A DNA stretch of 35,910 bases, taken from NCBI RefSeq assembly GCF_032854445.1, contig NW_027018357.1, forward strand, positions 1 to 35,910, given 5' to 3'. A program made the translations under genes and the position numbers. Under the pieces are notes generated by a model, which had not been told where the DNA came from, made no database searches, and worked only from the letters and a program-made list of their open reading frames with translations. How positions within the stretch are numbered: the first letter of the stretch is position 1; every line of letters begins with the position of its first letter. This stretch comes from Liolophura sinensis (Eukaryota > Mollusca > Polyplacophora > Chitonida > Chitonidae). Below, one piece after another: positions 1 to 11,432 of the stretch.

Positions 1-419
1 ACTTGATACAGTCTGCTGTAAAAAGTACAACTGAACACTGACCCACTTCAGTAAGGTGCCAAAAGATGAGGAATTGAGCCAGGCATCGGCAGCTGTTGAA
101 AAATTGCAAATTTCCCTGGTTTCCATGGAGTAAGAGCCGTTGCTGGGCACGTGATTATGACATAAATGATCATTCAATTGTCACTACAGGCAAAAGTATT
201 GGTCGGAGAGCAACGCGGTTTGCACCATTCGATTTGTCGTCACAAAATACGTCGGATTAGCCTCTTACCAGCAGCACTGGAACAGATTTTCCACTTTTGC
301 ATTTTTGCCTGGTCTTTTTGTTAATTGAAATCGGCTACACTGCACTCTGTACAATCGCGACTGGTCATTACTATATTCAACTTTTGACTATAAGTTATGT
401 GCCCTTCGGTAGCCCAGAA
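1..419 (+). repeat. Partial monomer at the left edge
   Basis: This is the 3' three quarters of a unit. It starts at ACTTGATACAG and runs to the base before GACGTC at 420. Its markers (A-form hairpin region, GATGAGG, CAGGCA, CAACGCGG, TTGTCG, CAGATTTTCC, TGCACTCTG) match unit 10 (5553). Unit 10 also directly precedes a CCACGAGG-type unit. The window therefore opens at the end of another HOR copy. Confidence 0.9.
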
Positions 420-3162
420 GACGTCAAATCTTTGGGCCAAGCCCATTTAACTCACCCAGCAATTGCCTTACTTCTAAGTGCAAGACAATCTCAATGTCTT
501 TATCTACGTGTAGAAAAAACCACACCATTTGTACGTGAAAACCACGAGGTACTTGATACAGTCTGCTGTAAAAAGTACAACTGAACACTGACCCACTTCA
601 GTAAGGTGCCAAAAGATGCGGAATTGAGCCAGGCATCGGCAGCTGTTGAAAAAATTGCAAATTTCCCTGGTTTCCATGGAGTAAGAGCCGTTGCTGGGCA
701 CGTGATTATGACATAAATGATCATTCAATTGTCACTACAGCAAAAGTATTGGTCGGAGAGCAACACGGTTTGCACCATTCGATTTCTCGTCACAAAATAC
801 GTCGGATTAGCCTCTTACCAGCAGCACTGGAACAGTTTTTCCACTTTTGCATTTTTGCCTGGTCTTTTAGTTAATTGAAATCGGCTACACTGTACTCTGT
901 ACAATCGCGACTGGTCATTACTATATTCAACTTTTGACTATAAGTTATGTGCCCTTCGGTAGCCCAGAAGACGTCAAATCTTTGGGCTAAGCCCATTTAA
1001 CTCACCCAGCAATTGCCTTACTTCTAAGTGCAAGACAATCTCAATGTCTTTATCTACGTGTAGAAAAACCACACCATTTGTACGTGAAAAACACAAGGTA
1101 CTTGATACAGTCTGCTGTAAAAAGTACAACTGACCACAGACCCACATGAATAAGGTGCCAAAAGATGCGGAATTGAGCCAGGCATCGGCAGCTGTTGAAA
1201 AATTGCAAATTTCCCTGGTTTCCATGGAGTAAGAGCCGTTGCTGGGCACGTGATTATGACATAAATGATCATTCAATTGTCACTACAGGCAAAAGTATTG
1301 GTCGGAGAGCAACGCGGTTTGCACCATTCGATTTGTCGTCACAAAATACGTCGGATTAGCCTCTTACCAGCAGCACTGGAACAGTTTTTCCACTTTTGCA
1401 TTTTTGCCTGGTCTTTTTGTTAATTGAAATCGGCTACACTGCACTCTGTACAATCGCGACTGGTCATTACTATATTCAACTTTTGACTATAAGTTATGTG
1501 CCCTTCGGTAGCCCAGAAGACGTCAAATCTTTGGGCTAAGCCCATTTAACTCACCCAGCAATTGCCTTACTTCTAAGTGCAAGACAGTCTCAATGTCTTT
1601 ATCTACGTGTAGAAAAACCACACCATTTGTACGTGAAAACCACAAGGTGCTTGATACAGTCTGCTGTAAAAAGTACAACTGAACACTGACCCACTTCAGT
1701 AAGGTGCCAAAAGATGAGGAATTGAGCCAGGCATCGGCAGCTGTTGAAAAATTGCAAATTTCCCTGGTTTCCATGGAGTAAGAGCCGTTGCTGGGCACGT
1801 GATTATGACATAAATGATCATTCAATTGTCACTACAGGCAAAAGTATTGGTCGGAGAGCAACGCGGTTTGCACCATTCGATTTGTCGTCACAAAATACGT
1901 CGGATTATCCTCTTACCAGCAGTACTGGAACAGATTTTCCACTTTTGCATTTTTGCCTGGTCTTTTTGTTAATTGAAATCGGCTACACTGCACTCTGTAC
2001 AATCGCGACTGGTCATTACTATATTCAACTTTGACTATAAGTTATGTGCCCTTCGGTAGCCCAGAAGACGTCAAATCTTTGGGCCAAGCCCATTTAACTC
2101 ACCCAGCAATTGCCTTACTTCTAAGTGCAAGACAATCTCAATGTCTTTATCTACGTGTAGAAAAACCACACCATTTGTACGTGAAAACCACAAGGTACTT
2201 GATACAGTCTGCTGTAAAAAGTACAACTGAACACTGACCCACTTCAGTAAGGTGCCAAAGATGAGGAATTGAGCCAGGCATCGGCAGCTGTTGAAAAATT
2301 GCAAATTTCCCTGGTTTCCATGGAGTAAGAGCCGTTGCTGGGCACGTGATTATGACATAAATGATCATTCAATTGTCACTACAGCAAAAGTATTGGTCGG
2401 AGAGCAACACGGTTTGCACCATTCGATTTCTCGTCACAAAATACGTCGGATTAGCCTCTTACCAGCAGCACTGGAACAGTTTTTCCACTTTTGCATTTTT
2501 GCCTGGTCTTTTTGTTAATTGAAATCGGCTACACTGTACTCTGTACAATCGCGACTGGTCATTACTATATTCAACTTTTGACTATAAGTTATGTGCCCTT
2601 CGGTAGCCCAGAAGACGTCAAAATCTTTGGGCTAAGCCTATTTAACTCACCCAGCAATTGCCTTACTTCTAAGTGCAAGACAATCTCAATGTCTTTATCT
2701 ACGTGTAGAAAAACCACACCATTTGTACGTGAAAAACACAAGGTACTTGATACAGTCTGCTGTAAAAAGTACAACTGACCACAGACCCACATGAATAAGG
2801 TGCCAAAAGATGCGGAATTGAGCCAGGCATCGGCAGCTGTTGAAAAATTGCAAATTTCCCTGGTTTCCATGGAGTAAGAGCCGTTGCTGGGCACGTGATT
2901 ATGACATAAATGATCATCAATTGTCACTACAGGCAAAAGTATTGGTCGGAGAGCAACGCGGTTTGCACCATTCGATTTGTCGTCACAAAATACGGTCGGA
3001 TTAGCCTCTTACCAGCAGCACTGGAACAGTTTTTCCACTTTTGCATTTTGCCTGGTCTTTTTGTTAATTGAAATCGGCTACACTGTACTCTGTACAATCG
3101 CGACTGGTCATTACTATATTCAACTTTTGACTATAAGTTATGTGCCCTTCGGTAGCCCAGAA

Positions 3163-3906
3163 GACGTCAAATCTTTGGGCTAAGCCCATTTAACTCACCC
3201 AGCAATTGCCTTACTTCTAAGTGCAAGACAATCTCAATGTCTTTATCTACGTGTAGAAAAACCACACCATTTGTACGTGAAAACCACAAGGTACTTGATA
3301 CAGTCTGCTGTAAAAAGTACAACTGACCACAGACCCACATGAATAAGGTGCCAAAAGATGCGGAATTGAGCCAGGCATCGGCAGCTGTTGAAAAATTGCA
3401 AATTTCCCTGGTTTCCATGGAGTAAGAGCCGTTGCTGGGCACGTGATTATGACATAAATGATCATTCATTTGTGAAAACCACAAGGTACTTGATACAGTT
3501 TGCTGTAAAAAGTACAACTGAACACTGACCCACTTCAGTAAGGTGCCAAAAGATGAGGAATTGAGCCAGGCATCGGCAGCTGTTGAAAAATTGCAAATTT
3601 CCCTGGTTTCCATGGAGTAAGAGCCGTTGCTGGGCACGTGATTATGACATAAATGATCATTCAATTGTCACTACAGCCAAAAGTATTGGTCGGAGAGCAA
3701 CACGGTTTGCACCATTCGATTTCTCGTCACAAAATACGTCGGATTAGCCTCTTACCAGCAGCACTGGAACAGTTTTTCCACTTTTGCATTTTTGCCTGGT
3801 CTTTTTGTTAATTGAAATCGGCTACACTGTACTCTGTACAATCGCGACTGGTCATTACTATATTCAACTTTTGACTATAAGTTATGTGCCCTTCGGTAGC
3901 CCAGAA
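3163..3906 (+). repeat. Long unit 6: 744 bp with 195-bp partial duplication
   Basis: Bases 3277-3471 (from GTGAAAACC through CATTCATTT) are followed by a second, slightly different copy at 3472-3666. The first copy has the B form of the hairpin region and GATGCGG; the second has the A form, GATGAGG and the marker ACAGTTTGCTG. The unit therefore carries two E-boxes and two AATGATCATT palindromes. The duplicated length is a multiple of three, so a minus-strand frame stays open through both copies. I read this as a product of unequal exchange between two different monomer subtypes. Confidence 0.9.
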
Positions 3907-4454
3907 GACGTCAAATCTTTGGCTAAGCCTATTTAACTCACCCAGCAATTGCCTTACTTCTAAGTGCAAGACAATCTCAATGTCTTTATCTACGTGTAGA
4001 AAAACCACACCATTTGTACGTGAAAAACACAAGGTACTTGATACAGTCTGCTGTAAAAAGTACAACTGACCACAGACCCACATGAATAAGGTGCCAAAAG
4101 ATGCGGAATTGAGCCAGGCATCGGCAGCTGTTGAAAAATTGCAAATTTCCCTGGTTTCCATGGAGTAAGAGCCGTTGCTGGGCACGTGATTATGACATAA
4201 ATGATCATTCAATTGTCACTACAGGCAAAAGTATTGGTCGGAGAGCAACGCGGTTTGCACCATTCGATTTGTCGTCACAAAATACGTCGGATTAGCCTCT
4301 TACCAGCAGCACTGGAACAGTTTTTCCACTTTTGCATTTTTGCCTGGTCTTTTTGTTAATTGAAATCGGCTACACTGTACTCTGTACAATCGCGACTGGT
4401 CATTACTATATTCAACTTTTGACTATAAGTTATGTGCCCTTCGGTAGCCCAGAA

Positions 4455-5003
4455 GACGTCAAATCTTTGGGCTAAGCCCATTTAACTCACCCAGCAATTG
4501 CCTTACTTCTAAGTGCAAGACAATCTCAATGTCTTTATCTACGTGTAGAAAAACCACACCATTTGTACGTGAAAACCACAAGGTACTTGATACAGTCTGC
4601 TGTAAAAAGTACAACTGACCACAGACCCACATGAATAAGGTGCCAAAAGATGCGGAATTGAGCCAGGCATCGGCAGCTGTTGAAAAATTGCAAATTTCCC
4701 TGGTTTCCATGGAGTAAGAGCCGTTGCTGGGCACGTGATTATGACATAAATGATCATTCAATTTTCATTACAGGCAAAAGTATTGGTCGGAGAGCAACGC
4801 GGTTTGCACCATTCGATTTGTCGTCACAAAATACGTCGGATTAGCCTCTTACCAGCAGCACTGGAACAGTTTTTCCACTTTTGCATTTTTGCCTGGTCTT
4901 TTTGTTAATTGAAATCGGCTACACTGCATTCTGTACAATCGCGACTGGTCATTACTATATTCAACTTTTGACTATAAGTTATGTGCCCTTCGGTAGCCCA
5001 GAA
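4455..5003 (+). repeat. TGCATTCTG-type monomer (unit 8)
   Basis: Marked by TGCATTCTG near 4925 and by ATTTTCATTACAGG at about 4761, where most units have ATTGTCACTACAGG. Counterparts are 17314 (ATTTTCACTACAGCC near 17621) and 29772 (CATTTGTCCCTACAGG near 30076). The three copies have different sequences just after AATGATCATT although they hold the same HOR position, so this short stretch is unusually variable. Confidence 0.8.
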
Positions 5004-5169
5004 GACGTCAAATCTTTGGGCCAAGCCCATTTAACTCACCCAGCAATTGCCTTACTTCTAAGTGCAAGACAATCTCAATGTCTTTATCTACGTGTAGAAA
5101 AACCACACCATTTGTACGTGAAAACCACAAGGTACTTGATACAGTCTGCTGTAAAAAGTACAACTGAAC

Positions 5170-5185
5170 ACTGACCCACTTCAGT
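5170..5185 (+). other. Small hairpin ACTGA-6 nt-TCAGT (A form)
   Basis: The A form, ACTGACCCACTTCAGT, has a 5-bp stem and 6-nt loop. In B-form units (for example about 1133-1152) five substitutions in 17 bp, mostly transversions, alter both arms and abolish the stem. The two forms are the clearest split among monomers and alternate along the HOR. Confidence 0.6.
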
Positions 5186-5280
5186 AAGGTGCCAAAAGAT
5201 GAGGAATTGAGCCAGGCATCGGCAGCTGTTGAAAAATTGCAAATTTCCCTGGTTTCCATGGAGTAAGAGCCGTTGCTGGG

Positions 5281-5286
5281 CACGTG
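5281..5286. promoter_or_regulatory. CACGTG E-box, one per monomer
   Basis: A perfect palindromic E-box lies close to the middle of each unit (offset 277 of 549 here). I count about 69 copies across the window, with two in each long unit and none in the unit at 20060. CACGTG is a core site for basic helix-loop-helix factors. Binding or function in this array is not shown by the sequence. Confidence 0.45.
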
Positions 5287-5298
5287 ATTATGACATAA

Positions 5299-5308
5299 AT
5301 GATCATTC
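5299..5308. other. AATGATCATT palindrome next to the duplication breakpoint
   Basis: A perfect 10-bp palindrome, present in almost every unit 12 bp downstream of the E-box. In the seven long units the duplication junction falls immediately after it, and the next few bases are the most variable spot among the TGCATTCTG-type units. Confidence 0.6.
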
Positions 5309-7424
5309 AATTGTCACTACAGCCAAAAGTATTGGTCGGAGAGCAACACGGTTTGCACCATTCGATTTCTCGTCACAAAATACGTCGGATTAGCCTCTTA
5401 CCAGCAGCACTGGAACAGTTTTTCCACTTTTGCATTTTTGCCTGGTCTTTTAGTTAATTGAAATCGGCTACACTGTACTCTGTACAATCGCGACTGGTCA
5501 TTACTATATTCAACTTTTGACTATAAGTTATGTGCCCTTCGGTAGCCCAGAAGACGTCAAATCTTTGGGCTAAGCCCATTTAACTCACCCAGCAATTGCC
5601 TTACTTCTAAGTGCAAGACAATCTCAATGTCTTTATCTACGTGTAGAAAAACCACACCATTTGTACGTGAAAACCACAAGGTACTTGATACAGTCTGCTG
5701 TAAAAAGTACAACTGAACACTGACCCACTTCAGTAAGGTGCCAAAAGATGAGGAATTGAGCCAGGCATCGGCAGCTGTTGAAAAATTGCAAATTTCCCTG
5801 GTTTCCATGGAGTAAGAGCCGTTGCTGGGCACGTGATTATGACATAAATGATCATTCAATTGTCACTACAGGCAAAAGTATTGGTCGGAGAGCAACGCGG
5901 TTTGCACCATTCGATTTGTCGTCACAAAATACGTCGGATTAGCCTCTTACCAGCAGCACTGGAACAGATTTTCCACTTTTGCATTTTTGCCTGGTCTTTT
6001 TGTTAATTGAAATCGGCTACACTGCACTCTGTACAATCGCGACTGGTCATTACTATATTCAACTTTTGACTATAAGTTATGTGCCCTTCGGTAGCCCAGA
6101 AGACGTCAAATCTTTGGGCCAAGCCCATTTAACTCACCCAGCAATTGCCTTACTTCTAAGTGCAAGACAATCTCAATGTCTTTATCTACGTGTAGAAAAA
6201 CCACACCATTTGTACGTGAAAACCACGAGGTACTTGATACAGTCTGCTGTAAAAAGTACAACTGAACACTGACCCACTTCAGTAAGGTGCCAAAAGATGC
6301 GGAATTGAGCCAGGCATCGGCAGCTGTTGAAAAATTGCAAATTTCCCTGGTTTCCATGGAGTAAGAGCCGTTGCTGGGCACGTGATTATGACATAAATGA
6401 TCATTCAATTGTCACTACAGCCAAAAGTATTGGTCGGAGAGCAACACGGTTTGCACCATTCGATTTCTCGTCACAAAATACGTCGGATTAGCCTCTTACC
6501 AGCAGCACTGGAACAGTTTTTCCACTTTTGCATTTTTGCCTGGTCTTTTAGTTAATTGAAATCGGCTACACTGTACTCTGTACAATCGCGACTGGTCATT
6601 ACTATATTCAACTTTTGACTATAAGTTATGTGCCCTTCGGTAGCCCAGAAGACGTCAAATCTTTGGGCTAAGCCCATTTAACTCACCCAGCAATTGCCTT
6701 ACTTCTAAGTGCAAGACAATCTCAATGTCTTTATCTACGTGTAGAAAAACCACACCATTTGTACGTGAAAAACACAAGGTACTTGATACAGTCTGCTGTA
6801 AAAAGTACAACTGACCACAGACCCACATGAATAAGGTGCCAAAAGATGCGGAATTGAGCCAGGCATCGGCAGCTGTTGAAAAATTGCAAATTTCCCTGGT
6901 TTCCATGGAGTAAGAGCCGTTGCTGGGCACGTGATTATGACATAAATGATCATTCAATTGTCACTACAGGCAAAAGTATTGGTCGGAGAGCAACGCGGTT
7001 TGCACCATTCGATTTGTCGTCACAAAATACGTCGGATTAGCCTCTTACCAGCAGCACTGGAACAGTTTTTCCACTTTTGCATTTTTGCCTGGTCTTTTTG
7101 TTAATTGAAATCGGCTACACTGCACTCTGTACAATCGCGACTGGTCATTACTATATTCAACTTTTCACTATAAGTTATGTGCCCTTCGGTAGCCCAGAAG
7201 ACGTCAAATCTTTGGGCTAAGCCCATTTAACTCACCCAGCAATTGCCTTACTTCTAAGTGCAAGACAGTCTCAATGTCTTTATCTACGTGTAGAAAAACC
7301 ACACCATTTGTACGTGAAAACCACAAGGTGCTTGATACAGTCTGCTGTAAAAAGTACAACTGAACACTGACCCACTTCAGTAAGGTGCCAAAAGATGAGG
7401 AATTGAGCCAGGCATCGGCAGCTG

Positions 7425-7919
7425 TTGAAAAATTGCAAATTTCCCTGGTTTCCATGGAGTAAGAGCCGTTGCTGGGCACGTGATTATGACATAAATGATC
7501 ATTCAATTGTCACTACAGGCAAAAGTATTGGTCGGAGAGCAACGCGGTTTGCACCATTCGATTTGTCGTCACAAAATACGTCGGATTATCCTCTTACCAG
7601 CAGCACTGGAACAGATTTTCCACTTTTGCATTTTTGCCTGGTCTTTTTGTTAATTGAAATCGGCTACACTGCACTCTGTACAATCGCGACTGGTCATTAC
7701 TATATTCAACTTTTGACTATAAGTTATGTGCCCTTCGGTAGCCCAGAAGACGTCAAATCTTTGGGCCAAGCCCATTTAACTCACCCAGCAATTGCCTTAC
7801 TTCTAAGTGCAAGACAATCTCAATGTCTTTATCTACGTGTAGAAAAACCACACCATTTGTACGTGAAAACCACAAGGTACTTGATACAGTCTGCTGTAAA
7901 AAGTACAACTGAACACTGA
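7425..7919 (+). other. Open frame across a monomer junction, probably not a gene
   Basis: A stop-free run of 164 codons begins at a TTG and crosses into the next unit. It is open because GGATTAG reads GGATTAT and the next unit has GGCCAAGCC where others have GGCTAAGCC. The same run appears at 12756-13250. There is no ATG in frame within it. A hydrophobic stretch lies near the middle (LLHFCLVFLLIEIGY). I recognise no domain, and the arrangement is explained by subtype variants, so I do not call it a CDS. Confidence 0.3.
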
Positions 7920-8846
7920 CCCACTTCAGTAAGGTGCCAAAAGATGAGGAATTGAGCCAGGCATCGGCAGCTGTTGAAAAATTGCAAATTTCCCTGGTTT
8001 CCATGGAGTAAGAGCCGTTGCTGGGCACGTGATTATGACATAAATGATCATTCAATTGTCACTACAGCCAAAAGTATTGGTCGGAGAGCAACACGGTTTG
8101 CACCATTCGATTTCTCGTCACAAAATACGTCGGATTAGCCTCTTACCAGCAGCACTGGAACAGTTTTTCCACTTTTGCATTTTTGCCTGGTCTTTTTGTT
8201 AATTGAAATCGGCTACACTGTACTCTGTACAATCGCGACTGGTCATTACTATATTCAACTTTTGACTATAAGTTATGTGCCCTTCGGTAGCCCAGAAGAC
8301 GTCAAATCTTTGGGCTAAGCCTATTTAACTCACCCAGCAATTGCCTTACTTCTAAGTGCAAGACAATCTCAATGTCTTTATCTACGTGTAGAAAAACCAC
8401 ACCATTTGTACGTGAAAAACACAAGGTACTTGATACAGTATGCTGTAAAAAGTACAACTGACCACAGACCCACATGAATAAGGTGCCAAAAGATGCGGAA
8501 TTGAGCCAGGCATCGGCAGCTGTTGAAAAATTGCAAATTTCCCTGGTTTCCATGGAGTAAGAGCCGTTGCTGGGCACGTGATTATGACATAAATGATCAT
8601 TCAATTGTCACTACATGCAAAAGTATTGGTCGGAGAGCAACGCGGTTTGCACCATTCGATTTGTCGTCACAAAATACGTCGGATTAGCCTCTTACCAGCA
8701 GCACTGGAACAGTTTTTCCACTTTTGCATTTTTGCCTGGTCTTTTTGTTAATTGAAATCGGCTACACTGTACTCTGTACAATCGCGACTGGTCATTACTA
8801 TATTCAACTTTTGACTATAAGTTATGTGCCCTTCGGTAGCCCAGAA

Positions 8847-9590
8847 GACGTCAAATCTTTGGGCTAAGCCCATTTAACTCACCCAGCAATTGCCTTACTT
8901 CTAAGTGCAAGACAATCTCAATGTCTTTATCTACGTGTAGAAAAACCACACCATTTGTACGTGAAAACCACAAGGTACTTGATACAGTCTGCTGTAAAAA
9001 GTACAACTGACCACAGACCCACATGAATAAGGTGCCAAAAGATGCGGAATTGAGCCAGGCATCGGCAGCTGTTGAAAAATTGCAAATTTCCCTGGTTTCC
9101 ATGGAGTAAGAGCCGTTGCTGGGCACGTGATTATGACATAAATGATCATTCATTTGTGAAAACCACAAGGTACTTGATACAGTTTGCTGTAAAAAGTACA
9201 ACTGAACACTGACCCACTTCAGTAAGGTGCCAAAAGATGAGGAATTGAGCCAGGCATCGGCAGCTGTTGAAAAATTGCAAATTTCCCTGGTTTCCATGGA
9301 GTAAGAGCCGTTGCTGGGCACGTGATTATGACATAAATGATCATTCAATTGTCACTACAGCCAAAAGTATTGGTCGGAGAGCAACACGGTTTGCACCATT
9401 CGATTTCTCGTCACAAAATACGTCGGATTAGCCTCTTACCAGCAGCACTGGAACAGTTTTTCCACTTTTGCATTTTTGCCTGGTCTTTTTGTTAATTGAA
9501 ATCGGCTACACTGTACTCTGTACAATCGCGACTGGTCATTACTATATTCAACTTTTGACTATAAGTTATGTGCCCTTCGGTAGCCCAGAA
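8847..9590 (+). repeat. Long unit 16: 744 bp
   Basis: The second copy of the duplicated segment is at 9156-9350, with the CATTTGTGAAAACC junction and ACAGTTTGCTG. It has the same markers as the long unit at 3163, and occupies the same place in the subtype order, after a GGCT..CCT unit. Confidence 0.9.
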
Positions 9591-10131
9591 GACGTCAAAT
9601 CTTTGGGCTAAGCCCATTTAACTCACCCAGCAATTGCCTTACTTCTAAGTGCAAGACAATCTCAATGTCTTTATCTACGTGTAGAAAAACCACACCATTT
9701 GTACGTGAAAACCACAAGGTACTTGATACAGTCTGCTGTAAAAAGTACAACTGAACACTGACCCACTTCAGTAAGGTGCCAAAAGATGAGGAATTGAGCC
9801 AGGCATCGGCAGCTGTTGAAAAATTGCAAATTTCTTCCATGGAGTAAGAGCCGTTGCTGGGCACGTGATTATGACATAAATGATCATTCAATTGTCACTA
9901 CAGCCAAAAGTATTGGTCGGAGAGCAACACGGTTTGCACCATTCGATTTCTCGTCACAAAATACGTCGGATTAGCCCCTTACCAGCAGCACTGAACAGTT
10001 TTTCCACTTTTGCATTTTTGCCTGGTCTTTTTTGTTAATTGAAATCGGCTACACTGTACTCTGTACAATCGCGACTGGTCATTACTATATTCAACTTTTG
10101 ACTATAATTATGTGCCCTTCGGTAGCCAGAA
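9591..10131 (+). repeat. Shortened monomer (unit 17), 6-bp deletion
   Basis: This unit is 541 bp. CCTGGT is missing between 9834 and 9835, so TTTC joins TTCCATGG directly. The gamma counterpart at 14922 has the full sequence, so the deletion arose after beta and gamma separated. Further single-base losses begin at about 9992, at the start of an indel-rich patch. Confidence 0.85.
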
Positions 10132-10905
10132 GACGTCAAATCTTTGGGCTAAGCCTATTTAACTCACCCAGCAATTGCCTTACTTCTAAGTGCAAGACAA
10201 TCTCAATGTCTTTATCTACGTGTAGAAAAACCACACCATTTGTACGTGTAAAAAACACAAGGTACTTGATACAGTCTGCTGTAAAAAGTACAACTGACCA
10301 CAGACCCACATGATAAGGTGCCCAAAAGATGCGGAATTGAGCCAGGCATCGGCAGCTGTTGAAAAATTGCAAATTTCCCTGGTTTCCATGGAGTAAGAGC
10401 CGTTGCTGGGCACGTGATTATGACATAAATGATCATTCAATTGTCACTACAGGCAAAAGTATTGGTCGGAGAGCAACGCGGTTTGGCACCATTCGATTTG
10501 TCGTCACAAAATACGTCGGATTAAGCCTCTTACCAGCAGCACTGGAACAGTTTTTTCCACTTTTGCATTTTTGCCTGGGTCTTTTTTGTTAATTGAAATC
10601 GGCTACACTGTACTCTGTACAATCGCGACTGGTCATTACTATATTCAACTTTTGACTATAAGTTATGTGCCCTTTCGGTAGCCCAGAAGACGTCAAATCT
10701 TGGGCTAAGCCCATTTAACTCACCCAGCAATTGCCTTACTTCTAAGTGCAAGACAATCTCAATGTCTTTATCTACGTGTAGAAAAACCACACCATTTGTA
10801 CGTGAAAACCACAAGGTACTTGATACAGTCTTCTGTAAAAAGTACAACTGACCACAGACCCACATGAATAAGGTGCCAAAAGATGCGGAATTGAGCCAGG
10901 GCATC
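9960..10905. other. Patch rich in single-base indels
   Basis: Compared with the matching units at 15471 and 16020, about 14 single- or two-base gains and losses occur here, many in short homopolymers (CTGAACAG, GGTCTTTTTTG, TAGCCAGAAG, GTTTGGCACC, TTAAGCCTC, CCTTTCGG, CAGGGCATC). Neighbouring thousands of bases have almost none. This looks like unpolished consensus rather than biology. Confidence 0.7.
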
Positions 10906-11432
10906 GGCAGCTGTTGAAAAATTGCAAATTTCCCTGGTTTCCATGGAGTAAGAGCCGTTGCTGGGCACGTGATTATGACATAAATGATCATTCATTTGTG
11001 AAAACCACAAGGTACTTGATACAGTTTGCTGTAAAAAGTACAACTGAACACTGACCAACTTCAGTAAGGTGCCAAAAGATGAGGAATTGAGCCAGGCATC
11101 GGCAGCTGTTGAAAAATTGCAAATTTCCCTGGTTTCCATGGAGTAAGAGCCGTTGCTGGGCACGTGATTATGACATAAATGATCATTCAATTGTCACTAC
11201 AGCCAAAAGTATTGGTCGGAGAGCAACACGGTTTGCACCATTCGATTTCTCGTCACAAAATACGTCGGATTAGCCTCTTTCCAGCAGCACTGGAACAGTT
11301 TTTCCACTTTTGCATTTTTGCCTGGTCTTTTTGTTAATTGAAATCGGCTACACTGTACTCTGTACAATCGCGACTGGTCATTACTATATTCAACTTTTGA
11401 CTATAAGTTATGTGCCCTTCGGTAGCCCAGAA
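10689..11432 (+). repeat. Long unit 19: 744 bp
   Basis: The second copy of the duplicated segment is at 10998-11192. This belongs to the second long-unit position of the HOR: its first half carries CAGTCTTCTG and its right part CCTCTTTCCAG, both absent from the long unit at 8847. A private change, ACCAACTTCAG, lies near 11055. Two single-base indels (a missing T near 10700, an extra G near 10900) cancel in length. Confidence 0.88.

Larger units (their letters stand above)
5004..5552 (+). repeat. Reference monomer (unit 9) with landmarks
   Basis: This clean 549-bp unit can serve as a map. It starts at GACGTC (5004-5009). GCAATTGC is at 5043-5050, two TACGTG motifs lie near 5089 and 5115, a short hairpin is at 5170-5185, TCCATGGA is at 5255-5262, the E-box CACGTG at 5281-5286 and AATGATCATT at 5299-5308. 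The second half holds T-rich runs (TTTTT, TTTTTG) and an AT-rich ACTATATTC / ACTATAAGTTATG stretch before the next GACGTC. A hand count gives about 16 CpG dinucleotides. No internal sub-repeat is evident. Subtype markers here are GGCCAAGCC, ACCACAAGG, the A form of the hairpin region, GATGAGG, CAGCCA, CAACACGG, TTCTCG and CTTTTAG. Confidence 0.9.
420..6101 (+). repeat. HOR copy alpha: units 1-10, 5,682 bp
   Basis: Units start at 420, 970, 1519, 2067, 2614, 3163 (long), 3907, 4455, 5004 and 5553. The subtype order is the CCACGAGG type (420), an AACAC/B-form unit (970), the ACAGTCTC/TGCTTG type with GGATTAT (1519), a GGCC type (2067), a GGCT..CCT type (2614), the long unit (3163), another GGCT..CCT type (3907), the TGCATTCTG type (4455), a GGCC type (5004) and a CAGATTTT type (5553). 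Compared with gamma, this copy lacks one unit between 3163 and 3907, and one long plus one normal unit between 3907 and 4455. Small indels lie near 512, 640, 740, 2030, 2270, 2390, 2620, 2925, 2995, 3048 and 3920. Confidence 0.85.

Noticed and set aside
3808-4212. A 134-codon minus-strand frame
   Set aside because: It results from one missing G in TTTGGCTAAG near 3920. Most other units end the frame earlier, so it is an indel effect.
5008-5310. Repeated minus-strand frame of about 100 codons in most monomers
   Set aside because: The start is TTG; the first ATG leaves only about 83 codons. A run of this size among six frames of a 549-bp unit is weak evidence, the subtype variants change amino acids freely, and I recognise no family.
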